DNA from: Balneolaceae bacterium
GTDB taxonomy: Bacteria > Bacteroidota > Rhodothermia > Balneolales > Balneolaceae
Assembly: GCA_009711805.1 (NCBI GenBank)
Contig: VEMX01000017.1
Span: forward strand, 1 to 64,000
Direction of reading: 5' to 3'
DNA length: 64,000 nucleotides
In this document: one piece after another, positions 54,350 through 62,476 of the stretch
How positions within the stretch are numbered: position 1 is the stretch's first letter
Layout of the letters: each line of letters starts with the position of its first letter
Position numbers and translations under genes: made by a program
Notes under the pieces: model-generated
What the model saw: the letters and a program-made list of their open reading frames with translations, nothing else
What the model was told of the DNA's origin: nothing
Databases searched by the model: none

Positions 54350-55645
54350 TTATGGGTTCGTATTAGCCTTTTCCTGTTGTTGCTCTCTGTATTTTTCTTT
54401 ACTGAGTTCGTTTATTTTAACAATATCCTGGAGTTTGTCAAACACTTTATTCTCCCGAATACTACTGCGAAGTTGTTCAAGCATATTTGGGTTTTGAGCA
54501 TAATGCTGTTTCAGCTGATCTACTGCAACACCGTACTGAGCTGCCTGCAGGCCAAGATGCTCGTCAATATCTTCAGGCTTTATTTCGATATCTTCAAATT
54601 CTTCCTGAAGTTTTTGGCTAATAAAAGTCCATTTAGCTTCCATTACCGCGCGTTCTATCATATTAGCTTTATACTCTTCTTCATCGAAGTGTTCCGGCAA
54701 CTCTCCACCAGCTTGTTGTTTAGCTTGTTCAACATACGAATTCTGGACCTGTGCGATAAAAGCCTCAGGTACATCGAAGTCGTGTTTTTTAACAAGTGCA
54801 TCAACAACATCATTCTTAAATAAGTCGTTCGCACTTTGGTCGTAATAATCCTGCATTCGGCTCTTAATGTAGCTGCGGAATTGGTCTTCATCTTCGGCTT
54901 CACCATTACTTTGCTGTTTGATGAAGTCATCATTCATTTCTGCTTTATGCAGTTTTTCAATCTTTTTGATGATAACCCGGAAGCGATCGGTTTCTTCACC
55001 TTCACTTAATTCCATATCTACCACATCGCCGGTGGTTTTACCTACCAGTTGTTTGCGGAACTCTTGGGCGCCGTCATTACGGAGGTCAATGTCCTGGTCT
55101 TCGTCTTTTTGGCCTTCAATTTCATTTCCGTCTTCATCGAGAGAAACAACATCAACCACAAGTTTGGAACTTTCTTCAACTTTTCCGTCAACTTCTTCCC
55201 AGTTGCCTTCTCGTTCAAGTGTGCGTTCCACTTCTTCTTCAACCTCTTCATCTGTTACATCGTGAACCATTTTGTCCACTTCAACTTTTTCCAGGTCGGT
55301 AAGTTCTACCTCAGGCTTAGATCCAATCTTAAAAGTTACTTCAAGTACATCGTCCTCCCATTGGAGGTCAAGCATTTCTGGTTCGCCCACAGGCTCATAT
55401 TCAGGGACTACTTCTTTTTCAAAAACCTCTTGTACATACTTGTTGATTTCTTCGTATTCAATTTCTTTGCCAAATCGCTTTTTCACGATGTGTAAAGGTA
55501 CTTTACCGGGTCGAAAGCCCGGCATATTTATTTGAGCACGATATTTTTTGTATGCTTCATTAAAATTATCCTGAAGTTCTTCGCGCTTTGCAGTCAGGGT
55601 GATTTCTTTATCTACAGATGTGATCTCTTCTACAGAAATATCCAC
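54350..55645 (-). CDS. tig: Trigger factor
   Basis: 431 residues. Ribosome-docking motif GFRPGKVPLHIVKKRFG (residues about 42-58), a degenerate FKBP-like middle domain, and a C-terminal chaperone domain rich in acidic residues and helices. Binds nascent chains; the gene leads the tig-clpP-clpX operon, 19 bp before clpP. Confidence 0.96.
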   Translation of the reverse strand: MDISVEEITSVDKEITLTAKREELQDNFNEAYKKYRAQINMPGFRPGKVPLHIVKKRFGKEIEYEEINKYVQEVFEKEVVPEYEPVGEPEMLDLQWEDDVLEVTFKIGSKPEVELTDLEKVEVDKMVHDVTDEEVEEEVERTLEREGNWEEVDGKVEESSKLVVDVVSLDEDGNEIEGQKDEDQDIDLRNDGAQEFRKQLVGKTTGDVVDMELSEGEETDRFRVIIKKIEKLHKAEMNDDFIKQQSNGEAEDEDQFRSYIKSRMQDYYDQSANDLFKNDVVDALVKKHDFDVPEAFIAQVQNSYVEQAKQQAGGELPEHFDEEEYKANMIERAVMEAKWTFISQKLQEEFEDIEIKPEDIDEHLGLQAAQYGVAVDQLKQHYAQNPNMLEQLRSSIRENKVFDKLQDIVKINELSKEKYREQQQEKANTNP

Positions 55646-55713
55646 GATTTCTCCGCTTTAATATGTCGGTTCAGTAAATGAACAGGATTTTAAGATTAAC
55701 ATTAGGAAGGAAG

Positions 55714-55797
55714 TACGAGAGGGGGGACTCGAACCCCCACATCGGTTAAGATACTAGATCCTAAATCTAGCGCGTCTACCAATTCCGCCACTCTCGC
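55714..55797 (-). tRNA. tRNA-Leu (anticodon TAG)
   Basis: 84-nt class II tRNA. Acceptor GCGAGAG pairs with CTCTCGT (a terminal G-U), anticodon loop TTTAGGA gives TAG, variable arm present. It lies 68 bp ahead of trigger factor, transcribed in the same direction. Confidence 0.97.
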
Positions 55798-55947
55798 AAA
55801 ATTAAGAGCTTGCAAAGATAACGGTAATTGCTGAAAAAAGCCAAGAATGAATTAACAAAAATTGGTATTCAACCCAATTATATTTACTGGAACTTTTACG
55901 AGCTTTCTTTAGCTTTTAAAGATACTTTTTAACAGTTTTGAACTACT

Positions 55948-56289
55948 ATGTATAAAAATCTGCGTTTTGTTTACATCACTACACCAACAAAAGAAGAAGC
56001 AAAAAAAATCGGCCGTATTTTAGTGGAAGAAAAACTGGCTGCCTGCGTCAATATTGTAGATGAAATGGAGTCTATATATTGGTGGGAAGGCGAAGTACAG
56101 CAGGCAACGGAATGTATACTTATAGCCAAGAGTCATTATTCCCGGGCCAAGCAATTGGGTAAGCGGGTAAAAGAGATGCACAGTTACGATTGTCCGTGTA
56201 TCGTTTCCATGACCATTGCCGAAGATGAAGGAAATCCCGAATATCTAAAATGGCTGGAAGAGACCACCAAGCAGCCGTTTAACCTTTAG
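55948..56289 (+). CDS. cutA: CutA divalent-cation tolerance protein
   Basis: 113 residues. FVYITTPTKEEAKKIGRILVEEKLAACVNIV, then IYWWEGEVQQATECILIAKSH and YDCPCIVSM are the CutA hallmarks. Trimeric copper-binding protein of uncertain role. Downstream a bidirectional terminator. Confidence 0.95.
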   Translation: MYKNLRFVYITTPTKEEAKKIGRILVEEKLAACVNIVDEMESIYWWEGEVQQATECILIAKSHYSRAKQLGKRVKEMHSYDCPCIVSMTIAEDEGNPEYLKWLEETTKQPFNL

Positions 56290-56292
56290 TAA

Positions 56293-56320
56293 GAAAAAGG
56301 CCCGCCTAAAGCGAGCCTTT
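56293..56320 (-). terminator. Bidirectional terminator between cutA and the zinc-ribbon-family gene
   Basis: AAAGGC-CGC / GCG-GCCTTT with a mismatch and five-base loop. The minus-strand side is followed by TTTTTCTT; on the plus strand only a short T run is seen. Confidence 0.8.
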
Positions 56321-56378
56321 CGTACAGGTTGCTATTTTTTGTGCTGATCACAGCATAAGAGGCAGCCTGCCGGTTTGG

Positions 56379-57113
56379 TTAAAGGGTTAATTCTTCCTTT
56401 GCATTATCGAAGAACGACTGATCCACAACGATACGCCCGCTGTTTTCATCAATAATAATTTTGTTTTTGCGTCGAACTTCCACTTGTTTTTGGGGAGGAA
56501 GAGCCATCCCTAAAGCAGCTCCGCGATCCATGGCTACTACCGCCATTCCGTTGTTAAGTCCATTTCTCAATCGTTTATAGCTGCGTATGTAACGATCGTC
56601 GATTTCCTCTTCTACTTCTTTTCGTTTTTTCAGAAGCTCATCCTCTTCGTCTTCTGTAGACTTTACTACAGTTTCGAGGCTGCTACTCTTTTCATCGTAG
56701 CGTTCTTGAGCATCTGCAAGGGTTGCTTTGGCTTTTTCCAGCTCAGGCTCAATTTCTTTCTGGCGTTTTTCGATTTCTTCGAGACGAGACTGAGCATTTT
56801 CGATGACCTGTTTTTGAGCCTCAATTTCTTTAGTTAAGGCATCATACTCTCGGTTATTGCGAACGCTCATTTGCTGGTCTTCATATTTAGCCATTTTCTC
56901 CTGAGAGCTTGTGATATCCAGCTTGAGCTTATCGAATTCGACCTTAAGGTCTGTCTCTTCTTTCTCAAGTTTGTCGAGTTTATTCTTTTTCCTCGCTATA
57001 TCTGTCTCAATGTCCAGTACTTCTTCAGGAAGGTCCCCACGCAACTGCTTAAGTTCATCAATGCGTGAGTCTATATATTGTAGATTTGCTAATTGTTGCA
57101 GTACTTCTTTCAT
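56379..57113 (-). CDS. C4-zinc-ribbon-family coiled-coil protein lacking its cysteines
   Basis: About 244 residues. N-terminal coiled coil (DSRIDELKQLRGDLPEEVLDIETDI onward) and the C-terminal segment AALGMALPPQKQVEVRRKNKI, then IIDENSGRIVVDQSFF. In homologues this region carries two pairs of cysteines (GCGGC-like and CExCGR); here they are Ala/Gly and Asp/Ser, so no metal can be bound. Length, position next to the Nif3-like gene and the surrounding sequence match the family. Start ATG 57113 used; a longer start at 57164 overlaps the upstream gene. Confidence 0.8.
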   Translation of the reverse strand: MKEVLQQLANLQYIDSRIDELKQLRGDLPEEVLDIETDIARKKNKLDKLEKEETDLKVEFDKLKLDITSSQEKMAKYEDQQMSVRNNREYDALTKEIEAQKQVIENAQSRLEEIEKRQKEIEPELEKAKATLADAQERYDEKSSSLETVVKSTEDEEDELLKKRKEVEEEIDDRYIRSYKRLRNGLNNGMAVVAMDRGAALGMALPPQKQVEVRRKNKIIIDENSGRIVVDQSFFDNAKEELTL

Positions 57114-57123
57114 GGAGTGAAAT

Positions 57124-58185
57124 TCAACTTGGTTGAATGGGTTTTGGTTCAGTTTCCGACACATATGTTTGCATCGGGTTTGTAATAGTTCTGGTAACAG
57201 ATACTTTTACTTGTTCAAAAGCTTCTGAAAGCTCATTTTTAAGTGCTTCAGCTACTGGGAACTCACTTTCGTAATGTCCTACATCCAGTAACAAAAAGTC
57301 ATCTTTTTCAGTAAAATAATCGTGATATTTTATATCAGAGGTTACAAATGCCTGGGCGCCAGACTGGATCGCCTTGTTTTTGAGAAAAACTCCTGCACCT
57401 CCGCAAACAGCTACACTTTTAATCCGGTTTACCGAGCCAGAGTAGCGAATAGCCTTTACATCAAGGGCTTTGGCCACCAGGTGTAGAAATTCATTTTGAC
57501 CAATTCCTTTTTCAGGATATTCGCCTATAACTCCCATTCCGAAATTTTGGGACGAAGAAGCTAAATCAGTAACCTGGAAGCTGCCCTCCTTGAGCATGCC
57601 TTCTTTTTTTAACCCTTTCCTCAGGGCAGAGACATTATGTTTGTCTATAATGGCCTCAAAACACTTTAAGCCGCTTGCCCGGCTTTCTACATCAAAATTA
57701 TGAGCTTCTTCAGCAGAATAATAATTCAATAGGTTAAGGACAGCCTCGCTGTCTTCGTGTGAGGTAACAAGCCGGATTTTCTTACTTATAGAATAGTTCT
57801 TATCCAAAAACCGGAGATTATCCAGTCCCAGCATATTTGCCAACACAAAAGAAACACCATCGAGAGCGGCATCCAGGTTTGTGTGAGCTACTAACAGGGC
57901 AATATCGTTCTTAATAAGTTTGTATATAATCCGGCCTTGCTCGTTGGTTGGGTTGATGCTGCCAATCTTGCTAAAAATGAGAGGGTGATGAGCTACAATA
58001 AGCTGACAACCTTTTTCGATGGCTTCATCTACAACATCGCCGGTAACATCAAGGCAGGTAAGTACAGAATGAACGGCAGAACCCGGGTCTCCGACTAATA
58101 ATCCGACATTATCGTAATCCAACTTTACCCCGGGTGGTGCCCACTGGTTGAGAAAAGTAGAAATTTGTCGGATTCTGATTGACAT
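57124..58185 (-). CDS. Nif3-like dinuclear metal-centre protein
   Basis: 353 residues. VGLLVGDPGS, IVAHHPLIF, LLVAHTNLDAA, VAVCGGAGVF, FVTSDIKYHDYF and LLDVGHYESE are the metal-binding blocks of the DUF34/NIF3 family, with the PII-like insert in the middle. Possibly hydrolyses a nucleotide-derived metabolite. Ends 10 bp before the coiled-coil gene. Confidence 0.92.
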   Translation of the reverse strand: MSIRIRQISTFLNQWAPPGVKLDYDNVGLLVGDPGSAVHSVLTCLDVTGDVVDEAIEKGCQLIVAHHPLIFSKIGSINPTNEQGRIIYKLIKNDIALLVAHTNLDAALDGVSFVLANMLGLDNLRFLDKNYSISKKIRLVTSHEDSEAVLNLLNYYSAEEAHNFDVESRASGLKCFEAIIDKHNVSALRKGLKKEGMLKEGSFQVTDLASSSQNFGMGVIGEYPEKGIGQNEFLHLVAKALDVKAIRYSGSVNRIKSVAVCGGAGVFLKNKAIQSGAQAFVTSDIKYHDYFTEKDDFLLLDVGHYESEFPVAEALKNELSEAFEQVKVSVTRTITNPMQTYVSETEPKPIQPS

Positions 58186-58383
58186 GCTATCTAACTCCTC
58201 GTTTCTTTAGTTTAGAAAACATGCCCGATAAAAGAGCTATAAGTTTAAATAAGATCAAAGTCGGTATTTAACGATTCTTTTAGTTGCTACCAGAGCTTCC
58301 AAAAATAAGGGTTATCTTTGAATGATAAAAGTTATACTTGTTCTTAATTACCCAAAACCACAATTAAGTTGATAAAAACAAGA

Positions 58384-59088
58384 ATGTCAGACACGAATAT
58401 TTCTCAAAACCTTGAACAGCTTAAACACCGAATTGCTGCTGCATGCGAAAAATGTGGTCGGGATCCGGATGATATACTCCTGGTTGCGGTAAGCAAAACC
58501 AAGCCCAATAAAGATATTCTAAAAGCGGTACAGTCGGGACAGCTCCACTTTGGTGAGAACCGCATGAAAGAATTGGAAGGTAAGATGGAGCAGATTGTAA
58601 ATTCGGATATAAGCTGGCACTTCATCGGCAACCTGCAAACCAACAAGATTAAGTATATAGCAAATCGGGTAAATTGGATTCATTCGGTAGAAAAAACTAA
58701 ATATTTAAAAGAAATCGAAAAAAGAGCAGCATCAGCCAGCCGGACAATCAATGCATTAATACAGGTAAACATTAGTGATGAAAAACAGAAGGGAGGATGT
58801 GCTCCCGATGCCTTGGCAGCTATACTGGAGTCAGCCCAGGATTATGAGCATGTAAATATATGCGGGTTGATGGGGATGGCCACTTTTGCGGATGACCCTG
58901 AAGATACCCGCCCGGAATTCAGATTGCTTAAAGAGTTGTTCGATTCGCATCAAAAATACAACCAGGGCAGTGTAAACTTGCAGTATCTCTCTATGGGAAT
59001 GACCAATGACCTTGATGTTGCAATCGAAGAAGGATCCAATATGGTGAGAGTGGGAAGTGCTATTTTTGGAGCCCGAAACTATGATTGA
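58384..59088 (+). CDS. YggS-family PLP homeostasis protein
   Basis: About 234 residues. LVAVSKTKP carries the PLP-binding lysine; FGENRMKELEGKM, WHFIGNLQTNKIKYI and LSMGMTNDLDVAIEEGSNMVRVGSAIFG are family signatures. Maintains pyridoxal phosphate homeostasis. A TATCTTTG box lies upstream at 58313-58320. It starts the cluster ending in divIVA. Confidence 0.94.
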   Translation: MSDTNISQNLEQLKHRIAAACEKCGRDPDDILLVAVSKTKPNKDILKAVQSGQLHFGENRMKELEGKMEQIVNSDISWHFIGNLQTNKIKYIANRVNWIHSVEKTKYLKEIEKRAASASRTINALIQVNISDEKQKGGCAPDALAAILESAQDYEHVNICGLMGMATFADDPEDTRPEFRLLKELFDSHQKYNQGSVNLQYLSMGMTNDLDVAIEEGSNMVRVGSAIFGARNYD

Positions 59089-59144
59089 ATATGAGCGTAG
59101 CAAATGCCACTTTACAAGAAACAATAATCTAACTTAAGGGCACT

Positions 59145-59450
59145 ATGTTATTTGGAATTCCATGGCCGGGTATAGTAGCTATCGTCGCTATTGTTGGTGG
59201 CCTATTGTATGCGTATAAAGAAAAAGAACTGGAAGTAGAAGCAAAATCCAGAGGGAACTCTCGCGAGCTGCATGAGCTCAGGAAGATTGTTCACAACCTG
59301 AAATCCCGTATTGAAACACTGGAAGCTATAGCTGCTGAGGAGAAGAGCCAGGAAAAAGAAGCTAATCCATTAAGCAGTATAGAGATTGAAGATGAATCCG
59401 AACGCAGTAATGCCGGCAACACAGCCTCGGGAAATAAAACAAAAACATAA
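59145..59450 (+). CDS. PspB-like membrane coiled-coil protein 1
   Basis: 101 residues: one N-terminal helix (GIPWPGIVAIVAIVGGLLYA), then a charged coiled coil (LHELRKIVHNLKSRIETLEAIAAEE) that resembles the phage-shock protein PspB, and a hydrophilic acidic tail with SSIEIEDESE. Family assignment is by resemblance. It sits between yggS and a second related gene. Confidence 0.6.
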   Translation: MLFGIPWPGIVAIVAIVGGLLYAYKEKELEVEAKSRGNSRELHELRKIVHNLKSRIETLEAIAAEEKSQEKEANPLSSIEIEDESERSNAGNTASGNKTKT

Positions 59451-59465
59451 AAACCAGGGAACATT

Positions 59466-59819
59466 ATGCCAGAAGAGATATTCCTGTTATCCCTATTCGG
59501 GATTGTATTTGGTTCTAGCTTAGTTGGGTTGGTACTATATGGTATTTACAACCTGATTATGACAAAGATGAATAAAGGGGACAGAGGACGGGAGATTAAC
59601 CCACAATTTTTTAAAGCTCTGAGTGAATTCAAGAAGAATACCGAGCGAAGAATTGGTAACCTGGAAGCCGTTGTCTCTGACCTGGAGCAAGAGAACGCAC
59701 AATTGACCGAAGATGTAGACAGCCAGGGAAGCATTGAGATGGAAGACGAAGAGGCACATACTCCTTCCCAAAAGAATAAAACAGAAGGGGGTAATCTCAG
59801 GAACATGTTAAATGAATAA
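59466..59819 (+). CDS. PspB-like membrane coiled-coil protein 2
   Basis: 117 residues, same plan: N-terminal helix (LFGIVFGSSLVGLVLYGIY), a coiled coil with FKKNTERRIGNLEAVVSDLE and an acidic tail SIEMEDEE. The tail motif SIE[IM]EDE is shared with its neighbour, so the two are paralogues, 15 bp apart. Likely membrane-associated scaffold; role unknown. Confidence 0.6.
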   Translation: MPEEIFLLSLFGIVFGSSLVGLVLYGIYNLIMTKMNKGDRGREINPQFFKALSEFKKNTERRIGNLEAVVSDLEQENAQLTEDVDSQGSIEMEDEEAHTPSQKNKTEGGNLRNMLNE

Positions 59820-59867
59820 ATGTTATTTTAGTAAAGCTTTTTCAGTCTAAGTAAAAAAATAGCTTCT

Positions 59868-60533
59868 ATGAAACTCACTCCGCTTGAAATTAAGCAGCAA
59901 ACATTTGAAAAAGGACTTCGTGGTTATGATGTGGCGGATGTCCAGGCTTTTTTAACATTGGTCTCTAATGAGTTCGAACATCTCATTACCAAAAATAAAG
60001 AATTAAATCAGGAAATTAATAAGCTGACGGAACGTGTGAAGCACTACGAACGCGTTGAAGAAGCACTCCATGAAACCCTGCAAACGGCTAAAGAATCGGT
60101 CGCACAAAAGGTTGAAAGTGCTCGCAAAGACGCTGAGAATACCATTGAGAAAGCCGAGATGGAAGCCGATGCCATTATTAAGGAAGCAAATCACAATCGG
60201 CAGCAGATTCGCCAAAGTATACTCAGGCTGCTCGACCGAAGAGAAGAAATTATAAACGGGATGACCTCCTACCTTGAAAATGCCCACAAATCAGTAGAGC
60301 AATTTGGGAAAGATGAAATGGAAGTATTCCAGCTTCCCAAAGAACCTGAAGTTGAAGAAGCTATCAAGCAATCCGAAAAGCCGGCCAAATTTCAGTTAGA
60401 CGAAGAAGAGGCCGATAAACAATATACTGAAGAGAAGGAGAATAAAACGCAGGAGTCAGTATTTGATCAAGCCGATGATGGCTTTTCTCCCGGAAGTGAT
60501 CGCCTGGACGATATTCTGGACGAGATCGATTAA
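59868..60533 (+). CDS. DivIVA domain protein
   Basis: 221 residues. MKLTPLEIKQQTFEKGLRGYDVADVQAFL is the DivIVA N-terminal membrane-curvature-binding domain, followed by a long coiled coil (50-150) and an acidic tail. In Gram-positives it organises pole and septum; in this lineage its role is unstudied to my knowledge. Last gene of the yggS cluster. Confidence 0.88.
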   Translation: MKLTPLEIKQQTFEKGLRGYDVADVQAFLTLVSNEFEHLITKNKELNQEINKLTERVKHYERVEEALHETLQTAKESVAQKVESARKDAENTIEKAEMEADAIIKEANHNRQQIRQSILRLLDRREEIINGMTSYLENAHKSVEQFGKDEMEVFQLPKEPEVEEAIKQSEKPAKFQLDEEEADKQYTEEKENKTQESVFDQADDGFSPGSDRLDDILDEID

Positions 60534-60631
60534 GCCAAAGGCTGCTTCCGGCTGCATAGGGTTGTTGCTGATAAGTAAGATGGTAGATTTATATCTGTAA
60601 ATTGCCATTATGCTATAAGCAATTATCAGGT

Positions 60632-60639
60632 TAAATTTG
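60632..60639 (+). promoter_or_regulatory. TAAATTTG -7 box for purine nucleoside phosphorylase
   Basis: Matches TAnnTTTG 40 bp ahead of the ATG; a TTA stands 21 bp further up in place of TTG. The rest of 60534-60679 shows nothing else. Confidence 0.35.
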
Positions 60640-60679
60640 CTGCTGCATATATTTTTTTAACACCTATTTTAAAATCAAC

Positions 60680-61516
60680 ATGGCATATAAAACCGTTGAA
60701 GAACTAAAAGCAAACAGAGCGGAAACAGTAGAATTTATTCAGAATGAAACAGATTTTCAGCCAGAATATTTGTTGATTCTGGGGACAGGATTGGGGCAGC
60801 TCGCCGATGAAATTGAAGTACAGGATGTAATAAGCTACGAAGACATTCCCCACTTTCCGGTCTCCACGGTTGAAAGCCACGCAGGAAAATTATTATTTGG
60901 AACTCTGGGCGGGAAAAGCGTTGTGGCTATGCAGGGGCGCTTCCACTATTATGAGGGCTACTCTATGAAACAGATAGCCTTTCCTGTGCGCGTAGCGAAA
61001 GAGCTTGGGGCCCAAACCCTCATGGTGAGTAACGCCTGCGGCGGCCTGAATCCGAATTTCAGCAAGGGCGATATTATGCTCATTAACGACCATATTAATT
61101 TTCTGGGAGATAATCCTCTCATAGGTCCCAATGATGATAGTTTAGGTCCTCGTTTTCCTGATATGAGTGAGCCTTATACGGAACGCTTGCTGGAGCTGGC
61201 CGAAAATGTAGCGCTCGATAACTCAATCAAAATGCACCAGGGAGTGTATCTGGCAGTAGCAGGCCCCATGCTGGAAACCAAAGCCGAGTATAGGTATATG
61301 CGACAGCTCGGGGCCGATGTGGTTGGGATGAGCACTGTTCCCGAAGTAATAACAGCCGTACACATGGGCATGGATGTTCTTGGTATTTCAGTAATTACCG
61401 ATGAATGTTTCCCGGACGCACTTGAACCGGTTGATATTGAAGATGTGCTGGCCGCTGCGGCAATGGCCGAGCCCAGCCTTACACAGGTCGTGATAAAAGT
61501 TTTAGAACGACTATAA
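60680..61516 (+). CDS. Purine nucleoside phosphorylase
   Basis: 278 residues of the trimeric PNP class. GTGLGQLADE, GRFHYYEGYS, NACGGLNPNFSKGDIMLI, AGPMLETKAEYRYM and GADVVGMSTVPE are present; ITDECFPD is the Asn/Asp region that fixes purine preference. Cleaves (deoxy)inosine and guanosine with phosphate for salvage. Confidence 0.95.
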   Translation: MAYKTVEELKANRAETVEFIQNETDFQPEYLLILGTGLGQLADEIEVQDVISYEDIPHFPVSTVESHAGKLLFGTLGGKSVVAMQGRFHYYEGYSMKQIAFPVRVAKELGAQTLMVSNACGGLNPNFSKGDIMLINDHINFLGDNPLIGPNDDSLGPRFPDMSEPYTERLLELAENVALDNSIKMHQGVYLAVAGPMLETKAEYRYMRQLGADVVGMSTVPEVITAVHMGMDVLGISVITDECFPDALEPVDIEDVLAAAAMAEPSLTQVVIKVLERL

Positions 61517-61523
61517 CAACTTT

Positions 61524-61552
61524 TTATCCACAAAAAGCGTTAGTTTTCCACA
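61524..61552 (+). promoter_or_regulatory. Two DnaA-box-like sequences
   Basis: TTATCCACA (perfect, 61524-61532) and TTTTCCACA (61544-61552), same orientation, 20 bp apart, in the gap between the phosphorylase and the acidic protein gene. Confidence 0.5.
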
Positions 61553-61617
61553 AACTATTGCATCATTAGAGACAATTTGTTTTTTATTATAAACCATAAC
61601 TATTAGTTCAGCCCTTG

Positions 61618-62385
61618 ATGGATAATTACGACGGATTTGATGACGAATTATGGGATGAATTCAGGTGGGAAGCTCATCTCAATGAAGTTGAGAAGAAAAG
61701 CGAGCAACTTCGGAAGTTTATAGCCTCGGACCACAAAGGAAATATACCACGCTGGCTAACCCTATTGCAGGAAAGCCTGGATGAAGATGATGCTTTTGAG
61801 GCATTTATTGAAGAAGAACTACTGATGGACGAGGCCTACTTTCCCGAAGATGAAGATTGGGAAGATGACGAAGATGACTGGGAAGACGAGGATGACTTCT
61901 TGTTTGGCAATTTCGGAGATCGCGAAGAAGATGAATACGATGACTTCGATACGGGCGAAGACTGGAAAGAGCTAAGCGGTGATTACGCTCAATCTGAATA
62001 TGGATCTCTTGAGAACCTGCACATTTATATTGGTGCAAAAACCCTGGCGGTAGATATTCTAAAATGGGCCGAAAAAGTACCTTCCCATTCTCAGAACCAT
62101 GACTTTCAGGAATTTGTAGGGGGATTGTTAAAAATTGGAGCCAAACTGGCCGGCGGGTATTCCTTCGGTTTTGAGACGGATTATATTGGGGCCAATATAG
62201 CTTATTCTAAAAAAGCCCTGACGAATGCCAATCGCAGTTTAGAGCTCTTGCAATCACTTAAAAAGAAATCTCTTTTTGGTAAAAAGGAGTATATGGACTT
62301 CCATAATCGACTTTTTGAACTCAGAAATGATATTGGAATTTATATACAGGAACTGAGAGATCAGTTTTATCTTGGGTTAAAGTAA
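61618..62385 (+). CDS. Highly acidic hypothetical protein
   Basis: 255 residues. The first half is extremely rich in Asp/Glu (for instance DEDWEDDEDDWEDEDD), the C-terminal half is helical and less acidic (IYIGAKTLAVDILKW, ANRSLELLQSLKKKSL). No family recognised; no signal peptide. ATG 61618 used. A frame of this size with a structured C-terminal half is likely real. Confidence 0.7.
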   Translation: MDNYDGFDDELWDEFRWEAHLNEVEKKSEQLRKFIASDHKGNIPRWLTLLQESLDEDDAFEAFIEEELLMDEAYFPEDEDWEDDEDDWEDEDDFLFGNFGDREEDEYDDFDTGEDWKELSGDYAQSEYGSLENLHIYIGAKTLAVDILKWAEKVPSHSQNHDFQEFVGGLLKIGAKLAGGYSFGFETDYIGANIAYSKKALTNANRSLELLQSLKKKSLFGKKEYMDFHNRLFELRNDIGIYIQELRDQFYLGLK

Positions 62386-62409
62386 GCAAACCCGGTTTTA
62401 CTTTGTATG

Positions 62410-62453
62410 ATGGTACTATAGTGTGAAGGCGATACTCCACATTATAGTACCAT
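62410..62453. terminator. Inverted repeat terminator between convergent genes
   Basis: ATGGTACTATA / TATAGTACCAT, 11 perfect pairs extended by TGTG/CACA past a mismatch, then TACTTTTCTGTTT. Serves the acidic-protein gene and faces the asparaginase gene. Confidence 0.75.
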
Positions 62454-62476
62454 TACTTTTCTGTTTATAGGACGCT

